A DNA stretch of 37,811 nucleotides from contig JAITQY010000178.1 in NCBI GenBank assembly GCA_031288675.1, positions 1-37,811 on the forward strand, read 5' to 3'. Shown piece by piece: positions 1 to 9,685 of this stretch. The notes beneath the pieces are model-generated. The model saw only the letters and a program-made list of their open reading frames with translations. It was not told the DNA's origin and did no database searches. The position numbers were made by a program, and so were the translations under genes. Origin of the DNA: Oscillospiraceae bacterium (GTDB lineage Bacteria; Bacillota; Clostridia; Oscillospirales; Oscillospiraceae). The first letter of the stretch is position 1, and each line of letters begins with the position of its first letter.

Positions 1-1372
1 TGCCTTCGACAGCAAAGCCGAGTTCTTTCAGCGTCTTTACCATAAAATCACGCGGAATATCCGTGCCGAGAAACCGGTTTATCTTTGCGGCGTCAAGCTC
101 TAATTTCTGCCCGGCGGCATTCGTCTTTATATCGCCGGATACATCTGCCGCACCCGGTATAACCTCGCCCGCACCGAGCAGTTCAATTAGCTCGCACGCG
201 CGCTGTACTGCCGGAACTGTGTTCTCTATATCAAGTCCCTTTTCAAAGCGTCCGGACGCGTCCGTGCGCATAGCAAGCGCAAGCGCGGTCTTGCGGACGC
301 TTACCCCGTCAAAGGTCGCGCTTTCAAGCACGATTGCCTTAGTATTCTCTGTGATTTCACTGTTTTCTCCGCCCATTACCCCGGCAAGACCAATCGGCTT
401 TGTCGGGTCGGTAATCAGCAGCATTTCAGGATTCAGCAGCCGTAAATTGCCGTCAAGCGTGTACATCTCCTCGCCCGCTTTAGCGCGGCGCACGATTATT
501 TTATTCTTCGCGACGCAGGCGTAATCGAACGCGTGCATAGGCTGACCGTACTCCAGCATTACGTAGTTAGTAATGTCAACAATGTTATTTATCGGACGTA
601 TTCCGCTGGCGCGAAGCCTCCTGCGAAGCCAGATTGGTGAAGGCGCAATTTTGATATTCTTTACCACGCGCGCAACATAGCGGGAACACAAATCTGTGTC
701 CGCGATTTCTACCGTCAGCCAATCCTCTACTTTATCATTGGATGCCGCACTAACTTCCGGCACGGGAAGTTTCAATTCCTTGCCGAACGTAACCGCGCTC
801 TCTCTTGCTAACCCTCTGATACTCAGGCAATCCGGACGGTTATTTGTGATTTCAAAATCCACTACGGTATCGTCATACCCTAATATTGCCCTCGCATCGT
901 CGCCTGGATTCACGCCGAGCGTCTCAAAACCGGGTTCGTTGCTAAGCACAAGTATCCCATCAGTAATAGCATACGGGAAGTCGCGCTCATCTAAACCCAA
1001 TTCTTCCAGTCCGCAGAGCATTCCCTCGCTTTTTACGCCGCGTATTTTACCCTTTGTTATCTTTGTACCGTCCGGCAAAACAGAGTTATGCAATGCCACG
1101 GGGACAATATCGCCAAGTGTGAGATTCTGCGCGCCGGTAATGATTTGCAGCGGCTCTGAGCCTCCTGCGTCAATCTGCGTGACCCACAGGTGGTCGCTGT
1201 CCTCGTGACGCGTAAGAGACATTACTTTGCCGATAACTATATTTTTAAGCTTACCGCGTAAATCGTCGCTGTATTCGACCTTAGAGCCGCTGAGCGTCAT
1301 ACGCTCCGCGAACTCTTTATCGCTTACCTCAATATCAACGAACTCGTTAAGCCACTCCCGCGAAAGTTTCAT
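1..1372 (-). CDS. pheT: Phenylalanyl-tRNA synthetase beta subunit, partial (C-terminal part runs off the left edge)
   Basis: Reverse-strand frame from ATG at 1372 reads MKLSREWLNEFVDIEVSDKEFAERMTLSGSKVE... and is in frame with ...DIPRDFMVKTLKELGFAVEG at the left edge. Lies immediately downstream of pheS. Missing from the ORF track, presumably because no stop lies within the window. Confidence 0.93.
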   Translation of the reverse strand, partial: MKLSREWLNEFVDIEVSDKEFAERMTLSGSKVEYSDDLRGKLKNIVIGKVMSLTRHEDSDHLWVTQIDAGGSEPLQIITGAQNLTLGDIVPVALHNSVLPDGTKITKGKIRGVKSEGMLCGLEELGLDERDFPYAITDGILVLSNEPGFETLGVNPGDDARAILGYDDTVVDFEITNNRPDCLSIRGLARESAVTFGKELKLPVPEVSAASNDKVEDWLTVEIADTDLCSRYVARVVKNIKIAPSPIWLRRRLRASGIRPINNIVDITNYVMLEYGQPMHAFDYACVAKNKIIVRRAKAGEEMYTLDGNLRLLNPEMLLITDPTKPIGLAGVMGGENSEITENTKAIVLESATFDGVSVRKTALALAMRTDASGRFEKGLDIENTVPAVQRACELIELLGAGEVIPGAADVSGDIKTNAAGQKLELDAAKINRFLGTDIPRDFMVKTLKELGFAVEG

Positions 1373-1475
1373 CTGTATGTTAAACTCCTTAAAGGTAGAA
1401 CTAATATCTCTGTTATATCAGGCGCACCTTGCGCCTATGTATAAAAGCCTGAAATGTCAGACTGCGGCTGAATAC

Positions 1476-2507
1476 TCAACCGAACTGCCGTAAAAACCTA
1501 AAATCGTTTTCGTACAGCAGGCGCATATCCGGAATTTTGAACCTGCGCATAGTCAGGCGTTCAATACCGATACCGAAAGCAAAACCGCTGTATTCTTCTG
1601 GGTCAATTCCGCACCTTGCGAGTACTTTCGGGTGAACCATTCCCGCGCCGAGCAGTTCTATCCAACCCTCGTCCTTACATACGCGGCAACCCTTGCCGCC
1701 GCATTCAAAGCACTGTATGTCCACCTCGCATGAAGGCTCAGTATACGGGAAGTGATGCGGACGGAACCGGGTTTTAACATCCGCGCCGTAAAGTCCGCGC
1801 ATAAGCTCGTTAAGCGTCCACTTTAACTGACCCATTGTAACGCCCTTGTCAACTACCAGACCCTCTATCTGATAGAATATCGGGCTGTGTGTAGCATCGA
1901 CTTCATCTTTGCGGTACACACGTCCGGGCGAAATTATCCTTATCGGCGGCTTTTTTACTTCCATTGTGCGTATCTGTACACTGGAGGTTTGCGTGCGCAT
2001 ACAAACGGTTTCATCCTCGTTAAGATAGAAAGTATCCTGACGGTCCCGCGCAGGATGTCCCGGAAGCGTATTAAGTTTATCAAAACAGTACTCGGAAAGC
2101 TCCACCTCTGGACCCTCCGCAACCGTAAAACCCATATTAAGAAAGATTTCCACAGCATCGTCCCATACCTGATACAGCGGATGGTGGTTGCCGAGTCTCT
2201 GCGCCTTTCCGCTGGGAATAGTAACGTCTGTTTTTTCCGAAGCCAGCCTTGCGTTAAATTCCGCGCGCTGAAGCACAGCGCGTCTTTCGCTGAGCGCGGT
2301 CTCAATTTCCTCGCGTGCGCTGTTGACCATAGCACCCATAGCCGGACGCTCCTCAGCTGAAAGTTCTCCCATCTGCTTTAGCAGCGCGGTAAGTTCCCCC
2401 TTGCGTCCAAGATATTTTACACGCAGAGTTTCGATTTCTGCGCTTGCGCTCGCCGCCGCGACTTCAACAAGTGCTGAACTTTTCAATATCGCTATATTCT
2501 CTGACAT
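1476..2507 (-). CDS. pheS: Phenylalanyl-tRNA synthetase alpha subunit
   Basis: 343 aa; class II aaRS motifs: HHPLYQVWDDAVEIFLNMGF, GPEVELSEYCFDKLNTLPGHPARDRQDTFYL, THSPIFYQIEGLVVD, GFAFGIGIERLTMRRFKIPDMRLLYENDFRFLRQF. Confidence 0.97.
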   Translation of the reverse strand: MSENIAILKSSALVEVAAASASAEIETLRVKYLGRKGELTALLKQMGELSAEERPAMGAMVNSAREEIETALSERRAVLQRAEFNARLASEKTDVTIPSGKAQRLGNHHPLYQVWDDAVEIFLNMGFTVAEGPEVELSEYCFDKLNTLPGHPARDRQDTFYLNEDETVCMRTQTSSVQIRTMEVKKPPIRIISPGRVYRKDEVDATHSPIFYQIEGLVVDKGVTMGQLKWTLNELMRGLYGADVKTRFRPHHFPYTEPSCEVDIQCFECGGKGCRVCKDEGWIELLGAGMVHPKVLARCGIDPEEYSGFAFGIGIERLTMRRFKIPDMRLLYENDFRFLRQFG

Positions 2508-2566
2508 TCTTTCCTCCGATATACGGCACGTTCACCGAATTACACTGACAGCTATTTTATCATATT

Positions 2567-2595
2567 ATTTTACCCTATTGCGCCCGGCTTGTCAA
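2567..2595 (-). promoter_or_regulatory. Sigma-A type promoter for pheST
   Basis: Minus strand TTGACA (2595-2590), 17 nt, TAAAAT (2572-2567), upstream of pheS ATG at 2507. Confidence 0.6.
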
Positions 2596-2714
2596 CTACT
2601 TTTTAATATGAAGCCGAATGTTAGTTTAGTGAGATATGTCAGACCGAAAAGATACGCACAATCTGTACTTGAGTGGGTGTTGCTCGCAGCGTTAGAAGGA
2701 TTGCTCCGGAATAA

Positions 2715-2750
2715 CAAAAAAGCGACGGAGCAGATAAAAATCCGCTCCGT
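2715..2750 (-). terminator. Rho-independent terminator of the WG-repeat gene
   Basis: Minus strand ACGGAGCGGA-tttta-TCTGCTCCGT-cgcTTTTTTG; nearly perfect 10-bp stem followed by a T-run. Confidence 0.7.
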
Positions 2751-2800
2751 TTATAGTACGATATTTCCTGCTACTGAGTGACCATCAAGAAGAACCGTCA

Positions 2801-3391
2801 TTACTCTTTGACAAGCGCTCCGGTTTTATCAATACGGCGCTTTTTCCCTTTCAGCATAACGGTTGCCGCTCCATAGATAAATTGAGCGGTATCACCCGGT
2901 TCTGCCCGGTCATATATAAACGGTATTACGGTCTTGCCGGAGCTATCAATATAGCCTATCTTTCCGTTTTTCATCGCGGGCGCCAGACCCTCGCTGAAGT
3001 AGTAAACCCAATCATATTGAAGCGGAATGACCTCTTCACCGCGTTTGTTGATAAAACCATAACATATACCACCAATCCCGTCTTTTCTTACGCCGCACAA
3101 ACCGTCTTGAAAGGTATAAGCATAATCGTACTGAAAATCAATAACAACATTCCCTGCTTTGTCAACAAATCCAAGCTTGCCACTTTTGAAAAGCGCGGCA
3201 AGTCCTTCACTGAAAAATGGGAACACAAAATGACCGTTATTATTGTCCTCGTACTCTAATGGTATTACAACTTCTCCTGCTTTATTGATGTAGCCGCATT
3301 TTTTCTGTTTGTTTCTAACAAACGCAAGGTCTTCAACGAAGCCATAAATAAAGTCGTATTTGTCATTTTTATAGGTATAAATATGATCCAT
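2801..3391 (-). CDS. WG (KWG) repeat protein
   Basis: 196 aa with recurring units such as CGYINKAGEVVIPLEYE, LGFVDKAGNVVIDFQYDYA, YGFINKRGEEVIPLQYDWV, IGYIDSSGKTVIPFIYDRA. Confidence 0.85.
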   Translation of the reverse strand: MDHIYTYKNDKYDFIYGFVEDLAFVRNKQKKCGYINKAGEVVIPLEYEDNNNGHFVFPFFSEGLAALFKSGKLGFVDKAGNVVIDFQYDYAYTFQDGLCGVRKDGIGGICYGFINKRGEEVIPLQYDWVYYFSEGLAPAMKNGKIGYIDSSGKTVIPFIYDRAEPGDTAQFIYGAATVMLKGKKRRIDKTGALVKE

Positions 3392-3497
3392 AAGCGTATT
3401 CCCGTTTCCTCTCCTCTAAATATGTGCGATAACGAACTATATAAATAACAGCAGAGCGATTTTAGTAGGCGCCCTGCTGTTACTGTTACGTTGCCGA

Positions 3498-6400
3498 TTA
3501 GTCCGCTTTGTTCGCAAGTCTCTCGTATTTTGCCTTAGCGTTCTCCTCCGCTATTTGGAACAGCTTTTCGGCGCGTTCCGGGAATGTCAGCGTCAAACTG
3601 CTGTAGCGCGTTTCTTTCATAATGTAGCTGCGGTACGGTTCGGTAGGTTCCTTGCTGTCCAGTATAAACTTATCGGTTTCCGGGTCATACCGGAATAAAT
3701 GCCAGTAACCTGACTGAACCGCCTCTTTCTGCGTTGATATAGACTTGCCCATTCCGTTCTTATTGCCGTGGTTGATACACGGTGCGTAAGCGATAATAAG
3801 GCTGGGACCGTCATAGGCTTCGGCTTCAGCGATCGCTTTGATTGTCTGATTATAATCAGCGCCGAGCGCGATTTGCGCGACATACACATAACCGTACTGC
3901 ATCGCGATTGCGGCAAGGTCTTTCTTCTTTGTCGCCTTGCCAGCAGCCGCGAACTGCGCTACCGCGCCCGTCGGGGTTGCCTTGCTGCTCTGACCGCCGG
4001 TATTACTGTAAACCTCCGTATCAAATACAAAAATGTTTATGTTCTCGCCGGAAGCGATTACGTGGTCAAGTCCGCCGTAACCGATGTCATATGCCCAGCC
4101 GTCTCCTCCGAAACACCAGAACGACGGTTTTACGAACAGATCGCTCATCTCAAGGATTTCACGGGCTTCTTCGCAGACTTCACAGTCGCAGCGGTCAAGT
4201 TCTTTGTTCCAGACTTTCTCGAAATACTCAGGCGCGTGGGCTTTGAAGCCGTCGCGTTCCTCGTCTGTGAATGTGGTCGCCCAAATGAGCTTTTCTTCAA
4301 GCTCTTTAGAGGCGAATTTGGAAGCTTCGGCATCATCCTTAGCCGCGAGCCAGGCATCCATTGCGGCTTTTAGGTCGGGGTTATAATGCTCGCGCTTTAC
4401 ATAGGCTTCCACCAACTGAATCAGCTTTGCACGGCGTTGTTTACCAGCATACAGCATACCAAGCCCGAACTCCGCATTGTCCTCAAATAAGCTGTTGCTC
4501 CACGCCGGACCGCGCCCTTGTTTATTGACAGTATACGGAGTGCTCGGCGCGCTTCCGCCCCAAATACTGCTGCATCCCGTGGCGTTTGCGATATGCATTC
4601 TGTCACCGTAAAGCTGAGTAATCAGCTTTGCATACGGCGTTTCTCCGCAACCCGCACAAGCGCCGGAGAACTCAAACAAAGGGGTCTTGAGCTGACTGCC
4701 TTTAACGCTTGCCGCCGCAAACGGAAGCTTCTTTTCCGTGACGGTATTTACCGCATAGTCAAATGCCGATTGCTGCTCCGTCTGCGTCTCAATCGGCTCC
4801 ATTACAAGAGCCTTCTCCTTAGCCGGGCAGACGTTTGCGCAGCTGTTACAGCCCAAACAGTCAAGCGGAGAAACCGCAACGCTGAATTTATAATCCTCAC
4901 AGCCTTTTCCGGTCATCTTCGCGCTGAATTTAGTACACTTAGGAGCCGCCGCCGCCTCGTCCGCGCTGTACGCGAACGTCCTTATTGATGCGTGCGGACA
5001 GACAAGCGCGCACTGACCGCACTGAATACAATTCTCAGGTTTCCACGCGGGTACACTTACCGCAACCCCGCGCCGCTCAAATGCTGCCGTGCCTTGCGGA
5101 AGTGCGCCGTCCTTAGTCTCAAGAAACATGCTGACAGGAAGCGAATCTCCGCGCATCGCGTTTGCCGGAATCATAATCTTTTCAACGTAATTCTTCAAGT
5201 CCGCGCGGTCGGTTTCTACGGTCAGACCGCTTCCGCTGTCAGCCGGATTTGTCCAGTCCGCAGGGATTTTGAACTCCCTGATATTCTGCAAACCGGCGTC
5301 TACTGCCGCCATATTCATATTGACGATCTTTTCGCCCTTACTGCCGTAACTATCTACGATTGCCTTGCGCATAGCTTTGTCGGCGGCGTCAATAGGAAGA
5401 ATGTTTGAAATTTTGAAGAACGCCGCCTGCAAAATTGTATTTGTGCGTCCGCCAAGTCCAATCTCACGTGCAAGATGTATCGCGTCCACAGTGTAGAATT
5501 TGATGTTGTTATCCGCAAGGTACTTTTTTGCCGCCGCAGGGATATGATCTGCGATTTCGTTTTCCTCCCACGGACAGTTCAGAAGAAACGTACCGCCGGG
5601 AATGATGTCCTGAACAATATCGTACATCTCCATATATGTCGGCGCGTGACACGCGACGAAGTTCGCTTTGGTGATATAATAGCTGGACTTGATTGCGTCC
5701 TTGCCAAACCGCAGATGGCTTATAGTCACGCCGCCGGATTTTTTACTGTCGTACTGGAAGTACGCCTGAGCGTTCAAATCCGTGTTGTCTCCGATTATCT
5801 TAATGCTGTTCTTATTTGCCCCGACTGTACCGTCACTGCCGATTCCCCAGAATTTACACGCAATTGCCGTAGTCGGAACGCTGAAGTTCTTATTCACCGG
5901 CAAAGACAAGTGCGTCACATCGTCCTCTATTGCGACAGTGAAGCCGTTTTTCGGGTTAGCACTGAACAGATTATCAAATACTGACGCAATGTGTTCCGGC
6001 TGTGTATCCTTACTGCCCAATCCGTAACGTCCGCCGACGATTTTGATCCCGCTGCCGTTCAGCGCGGTAACTATGTCAAGATACAGCGGTTCACCAAGCG
6101 CTCCCGGTTCTTTAGTGCGGTCAAGCACCGCAATATTTTTAACGGTTTCGGGCAGAACTTTCAGCAGGTGCTCAACGCTGAACGGACGGTAAAGATGAAC
6201 GCTGATTAATCCAACTTTCTTTCCGTTTGCATTAAGCGTATCGACTACTTCCTCTGCAACGTCACAGATACTGCCCATAGCTATGATGATTTCCGTTGCG
6301 TCTTTCGCTCCGTAGTAATTGAACGGTTTGTAATTCGTACCGAGCCTACGGTTGACTTCGTTCATATACTCCTCAACGATTTCCGGAAGCTTCAGGTATA

Positions 6401-7103
6401 GGGTGTTGGAAGCCTCGCGGTTCTGGAAGAAGATGTCAGGGTTTTGCGCGCTTCCGCGCAGTACAGGGTGCGCCGGAAGATTTGCGCGCGCGCGGAACTT
6501 TGCAAGCGCGTCACGGTCAAGCATATCCGCAAGGTCGGCGTAGTCCCATACTTCCACCTTGCGCATCTCGTGCGAGGTACGGAAGCCGTCAAAGAAGTGC
6601 AGGAACGGAACTTCTCCCTTTATCGTTGCCAAGTGCGCTACCGCGCCTAAGTCCATTACTTCCTGCGGATTTGCCGCGCACAGCATAGCATATCCGGTCT
6701 GGCGGCACGACATTACATCACTGTGATCGCCGAATATACTCAGCGCGTGGCTTGCAAGCGCGCGAGCCGAGACGTGGATCACGCTCGGCAGACCCTCGCC
6801 GGCGATTTTATACATATTCGGTATCATCAGCAGTAAGCCCTGCGACGCGGTGAATGTTGACGTAAGCGCTCCGGTGACAATTGAGCCGTGTACGGCGCCC
6901 GCCGCACCGCCCTCAGACTGCATTTCAAGTACGCTTACCCGCTGACCGAAAATGTTTTCACGCCCGTTTGCAGACCATTCATCTACAAGCTCTGCCATCA
7001 CGCTTGACGGTGTAATCGGGAAAATAGCGGCAACCTCCGTAAAAGCATAAGCAACGTGAGCTGTGGCTGTGTTTCCATCCATTGTTTTTGTTTTGCGCGG
7101 CAT
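3498..7103 (-). CDS. nifJ: Pyruvate:ferredoxin (flavodoxin) oxidoreductase
   Basis: About 1200 aa; TMDGNTATAHVAYAFTEVAAIFPITPSS, two 4Fe-4S motifs (CIQCGQCALVCPH, CLGCNSCANVCP), GACAGCGETPYAKL, FGGDGWAYDIGYGGLDHV, FDTEVYSNTGGQSSKATPTGA. Start moved from 7139 to 7103 (MPRKTKTMDG) because AAGGGGGC precedes that ATG. Confidence 0.97.
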   Translation of the reverse strand: MPRKTKTMDGNTATAHVAYAFTEVAAIFPITPSSVMAELVDEWSANGRENIFGQRVSVLEMQSEGGAAGAVHGSIVTGALTSTFTASQGLLLMIPNMYKIAGEGLPSVIHVSARALASHALSIFGDHSDVMSCRQTGYAMLCAANPQEVMDLGAVAHLATIKGEVPFLHFFDGFRTSHEMRKVEVWDYADLADMLDRDALAKFRARANLPAHPVLRGSAQNPDIFFQNREASNTLYLKLPEIVEEYMNEVNRRLGTNYKPFNYYGAKDATEIIIAMGSICDVAEEVVDTLNANGKKVGLISVHLYRPFSVEHLLKVLPETVKNIAVLDRTKEPGALGEPLYLDIVTALNGSGIKIVGGRYGLGSKDTQPEHIASVFDNLFSANPKNGFTVAIEDDVTHLSLPVNKNFSVPTTAIACKFWGIGSDGTVGANKNSIKIIGDNTDLNAQAYFQYDSKKSGGVTISHLRFGKDAIKSSYYITKANFVACHAPTYMEMYDIVQDIIPGGTFLLNCPWEENEIADHIPAAAKKYLADNNIKFYTVDAIHLAREIGLGGRTNTILQAAFFKISNILPIDAADKAMRKAIVDSYGSKGEKIVNMNMAAVDAGLQNIREFKIPADWTNPADSGSGLTVETDRADLKNYVEKIMIPANAMRGDSLPVSMFLETKDGALPQGTAAFERRGVAVSVPAWKPENCIQCGQCALVCPHASIRTFAYSADEAAAAPKCTKFSAKMTGKGCEDYKFSVAVSPLDCLGCNSCANVCPAKEKALVMEPIETQTEQQSAFDYAVNTVTEKKLPFAAASVKGSQLKTPLFEFSGACAGCGETPYAKLITQLYGDRMHIANATGCSSIWGGSAPSTPYTVNKQGRGPAWSNSLFEDNAEFGLGMLYAGKQRRAKLIQLVEAYVKREHYNPDLKAAMDAWLAAKDDAEASKFASKELEEKLIWATTFTDEERDGFKAHAPEYFEKVWNKELDRCDCEVCEEAREILEMSDLFVKPSFWCFGGDGWAYDIGYGGLDHVIASGENINIFVFDTEVYSNTGGQSSKATPTGAVAQFAAAGKATKKKDLAAIAMQYGYVYVAQIALGADYNQTIKAIAEAEAYDGPSLIIAYAPCINHGNKNGMGKSISTQKEAVQSGYWHLFRYDPETDKFILDSKEPTEPYRSYIMKETRYSSLTLTFPERAEKLFQIAEENAKAKYERLANKAD

Positions 7104-7167
7104 AGTGACTTTGCCCCCTTGTATTTTATTTATTCGCATAAATCGCCATTTTCATTATCTGTCCGTC

Positions 7168-7196
7168 ATTCTAACACACTTCTTTATAAAATGCAA
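7168..7196 (-). promoter_or_regulatory. Putative nifJ promoter
   Basis: Minus strand TTGCAT (7196-7191), 17 nt, TAGAAT (7173-7168). Confidence 0.4.
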
Positions 7197-7339
7197 GTAG
7201 GAATATCGAAAAATTCATTTTCTAAATTTTCTCCAAATATAGTTTAGTATTCCCTGCGCGGTATTATTACAAATATTCAACAATATCTATGAATTATAGA
7301 AAGGCAAAAAATTTGATGGTTAATATACACAAAAAGCTC

Positions 7340-7367
7340 TTGACAAAGAACAAAAATGTTGTATAAT
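7340..7367 (+). promoter_or_regulatory. Sigma-A type promoter for the secreted peptidase-like gene
   Basis: TTGACA (7340-7345), 16 nt, TATAAT (7362-7367). Confidence 0.6.
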
Positions 7368-7421
7368 ATTTGTATAGATATGTTAACCATTTTTTGTTGT
7401 GTGAAAGGAGATTTTACAACT

Positions 7422-8393
7422 ATGAAAAAGAACCTTATTCGTGTACTTACCGCTCTATTGACTATTGTACTAATTTTGTCAATGGGTACCGTTGCGTTCG
7501 CGGCACCTGTGGCGGGCAAAGATACTGCCCCGCTGTCAACCCCAATCGATGCAACCGATTACTCCGAGATAGCACGAAACAAAGCCCGAAGAGCAAACGA
7601 AGTTGAACAGCAAGGATTTGGCGGATTAAGAAAGGCTACCCCTGAGCAAGTTGCAAGGTCAGAAAATCAAATGAAGACATTAACGCAAGAACAAATTTCG
7701 CAATTGCAAGCGAAGGGCAAATTGGAAACTGCTTTTAGAGCTCTTGCAGAAGCTCAAGGGTTATCATTTGCGGAGCTTGCGGAAGAGCAAGGACTACCTG
7801 TAGATTTTTTTATAAGTAAAAAAACTATACCATCAACCTATTCCGTGGCTTCTCAAAATATTTTGAGAGCACCGCCAAGTTGGATAAGTCTATCTCCCTT
7901 TTATTATTATGCACAGGGGCAATCATACTCTTGTTTGGCTGCAGGGGTGCGCATGACGCTCAGATGGATTAACGGAACAGCGCCGACAGAAAATGTTGTT
8001 ATGAATGCCTGTGATATTTCATATTGGAGTGGCGGAGGAATGCTTGAAGATGCTGTTGATTATATCAATAATATGCAAAATGCACAAGATTATTTGTGCG
8101 TTTATACTGCATCGCTTAACACAATGAAAAATCATTTGTATTATACGATTGCAGGGGTGGATTTGCCGGCCCTTATCGGAGTATATGAAGATGCTGCTGG
8201 AACAGGAATTTGGCCTTACGATTTAGCAAGCCATAATGTTACGGTATATGCTATAGCTGACAATAAAACAGGGGTTAATGTTTGTGATCCATATGCAGGC
8301 TATATGGATGAAGATGATAATAGATGGTATTACGTGAGCGCAGGGGATTTGCATGTGGCATATGAAGCCGCTTATAGCGGATATGCTTGGTAG
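7422..8393 (+). CDS. Secreted papain-fold (C39-like) peptidase candidate
   Basis: Signal peptide MKKNLIRVLTALLTIVLILSMGTVAFAAP; QGQSYSCLAAGVRMTL resembles a Gln...Cys nucleophile block, with later His (SHNVTVYAI) and Asp (VNVCDPYAGY). Start moved from 7356 to ATG 7422, preceded by GAAAGGAG. Confidence 0.55.
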   Translation: MKKNLIRVLTALLTIVLILSMGTVAFAAPVAGKDTAPLSTPIDATDYSEIARNKARRANEVEQQGFGGLRKATPEQVARSENQMKTLTQEQISQLQAKGKLETAFRALAEAQGLSFAELAEEQGLPVDFFISKKTIPSTYSVASQNILRAPPSWISLSPFYYYAQGQSYSCLAAGVRMTLRWINGTAPTENVVMNACDISYWSGGGMLEDAVDYINNMQNAQDYLCVYTASLNTMKNHLYYTIAGVDLPALIGVYEDAAGTGIWPYDLASHNVTVYAIADNKTGVNVCDPYAGYMDEDDNRWYYVSAGDLHVAYEAAYSGYAW

Positions 8394-8400
8394 ATAGCTT

Positions 8401-8433
8401 CAAGGAGGTGCAAAAATGTGCGCCTCCTTGTGA
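8401..8433 (+). promoter_or_regulatory. Intercistronic hairpin enclosing a 5-codon mini-ORF (MCASL)
   Basis: CAAGGAGGTGC-aaaaatgt-GCGCCTCCTTG forms an 11-bp stem. AAGGAGGT plus ATG TGC GCC TCC TTG TGA (8416-8433) makes a ribosome site paired with its own mini-ORF. Confidence 0.45.
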
Positions 8434-8450
8434 ATTAGTTAGGAGCGCAT

Positions 8451-9638
8451 ATGAAAAAGAAAACAGTAATCGCAGCAGTGTGTATGCTGATTGCGTTAGT
8501 TGGTGTTGTCGCTACTTTTCTTGCCTATAAACCGGCACATAGAGAACCGTTGGCAAGAATATGGGAAATTCCCACTGTTTCCGAAACATTGACAGGAATA
8601 GTCGAAGAAAAAGTGTCCGTGGTTGCCGTGTTAAATGATAGTTATATTTATAAACTTTTTTATGAAGATACTGTCAGAACAACCCCAAGACCAATCGGCA
8701 GAAGTCCCGATGGAATTTCTTACTACCGTAGATATTTTGACGATGGAGAAACAATTAAGCTTGGGACAATTAACCCTTTTATAATAGGGATGGGCGAAAC
8801 CGCAATTGTTGACAATGTTTTATATTTTTGCGTTACATCCGCAGATGAAATGGGGAGCGAAAATAACAATCTGTATGGTATTGACCTTGCCACCAATCAG
8901 CTTGAAGTCTACTATACGGACAACGAAGTGATTCCTATTATGGAGATATTTGCCTATAATAACAAACTCTTATTTTTGAAAACTAAAAGAAACGGAGACG
9001 ATGCACATTCTTATTTTGAGATTTTTGACCCCAAGGACGGCAGTATAAAAAAGGTAAATGAACATATTGTCAATCATCCACTCGACACAGGTTCAGTTAT
9101 AATGACCTGTTTTATCAACGGCGATACTGTCTATGCTTGGGTGGACGAATATGAAGAAGATGGAACCAGAATATCTACAATTCGTGCATATGACAAGAGT
9201 TTCCGTTGCATTCAAACAATAAGCCTTGGTGAGGTATCCGATTACATCAAAGAATCCCGTGTGGATCAAATTGCCGTGTTCGGTGACTATATTTACTTGC
9301 ACAATCTGTCAGGATACAATGTAGTCGGCAAGATAGAAAACGACACCATAAAAGCGGTGTTGAAAAAAAGAGATTTAATGCTCCGCCCAAATGAGAAAAG
9401 CGGCAAAATGCAAGACATTCAGATGTTTTATGTACGTCAAACAAATTCGTACTATATTCTAGACATTGAAAATGATGAAATTACGGAAAAGTCACTCGAA
9501 CCATTTGAAGATTATATCACCAGAGGCGCACAAATAAATGCTGATACAGTCTTGATAATTCAAGAAGGAAAGCCCGGAGAACACATCAGCGATAAACCCT
9601 ATCGCTATATAATCTGCAACATTGACTCATTAAAATAA
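8451..9638 (+). CDS. Membrane-anchored extracellular hypothetical protein
   Basis: 395 aa; N-terminal anchor MKKKTVIAAVCMLIALVGVVATFLAY; body rich in beta-type segments (YGIDLATNQLEVYYTDNEV, YFEIFDPKDGSIKKV, IRAYDKSFRCIQTI) suggestive of a propeller-like fold. RBS TTAGGAG. Confidence 0.5.
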   Translation: MKKKTVIAAVCMLIALVGVVATFLAYKPAHREPLARIWEIPTVSETLTGIVEEKVSVVAVLNDSYIYKLFYEDTVRTTPRPIGRSPDGISYYRRYFDDGETIKLGTINPFIIGMGETAIVDNVLYFCVTSADEMGSENNNLYGIDLATNQLEVYYTDNEVIPIMEIFAYNNKLLFLKTKRNGDDAHSYFEIFDPKDGSIKKVNEHIVNHPLDTGSVIMTCFINGDTVYAWVDEYEEDGTRISTIRAYDKSFRCIQTISLGEVSDYIKESRVDQIAVFGDYIYLHNLSGYNVVGKIENDTIKAVLKKRDLMLRPNEKSGKMQDIQMFYVRQTNSYYILDIENDEITEKSLEPFEDYITRGAQINADTVLIIQEGKPGEHISDKPYRYIICNIDSLK

Positions 9639-9640
9639 AA

Positions 9641-9677
9641 AACAGGCAGCTGTTGAAAACAGCTGCCTGTTTTTTTA
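9641..9677. terminator. Terminator between convergent genes
   Basis: AACAGGCAGCTGTT-gaa-AACAGCTGCCTGTT followed by a T-run on +, with A-rich sequence on the other side; 14-bp perfect stem. Confidence 0.85.
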
Positions 9678-9685
9678 TATTGCAT

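Noticed and set aside
63-1208. Plus-strand ORFs 63..524 and 696..1208
   Set aside because: Antisense to pheT, whose frame is continuous on the minus strand; Ser/Pro-rich shadow translations.
2508-2800. T-box leader for pheST
   Set aside because: Region contains a terminator-like hairpin, but it lies upstream of the promoter and no T-box (AGGGTGGNACCGCG-like) sequence was found; it fits the neighbouring gene's terminator better.
3768-6688. Multiple ORFs of 60-200 aa on both strands within nifJ
   Set aside because: All lie inside a confidently identified conserved coding sequence; low-complexity Arg/Ser/Cys-rich shadow frames.
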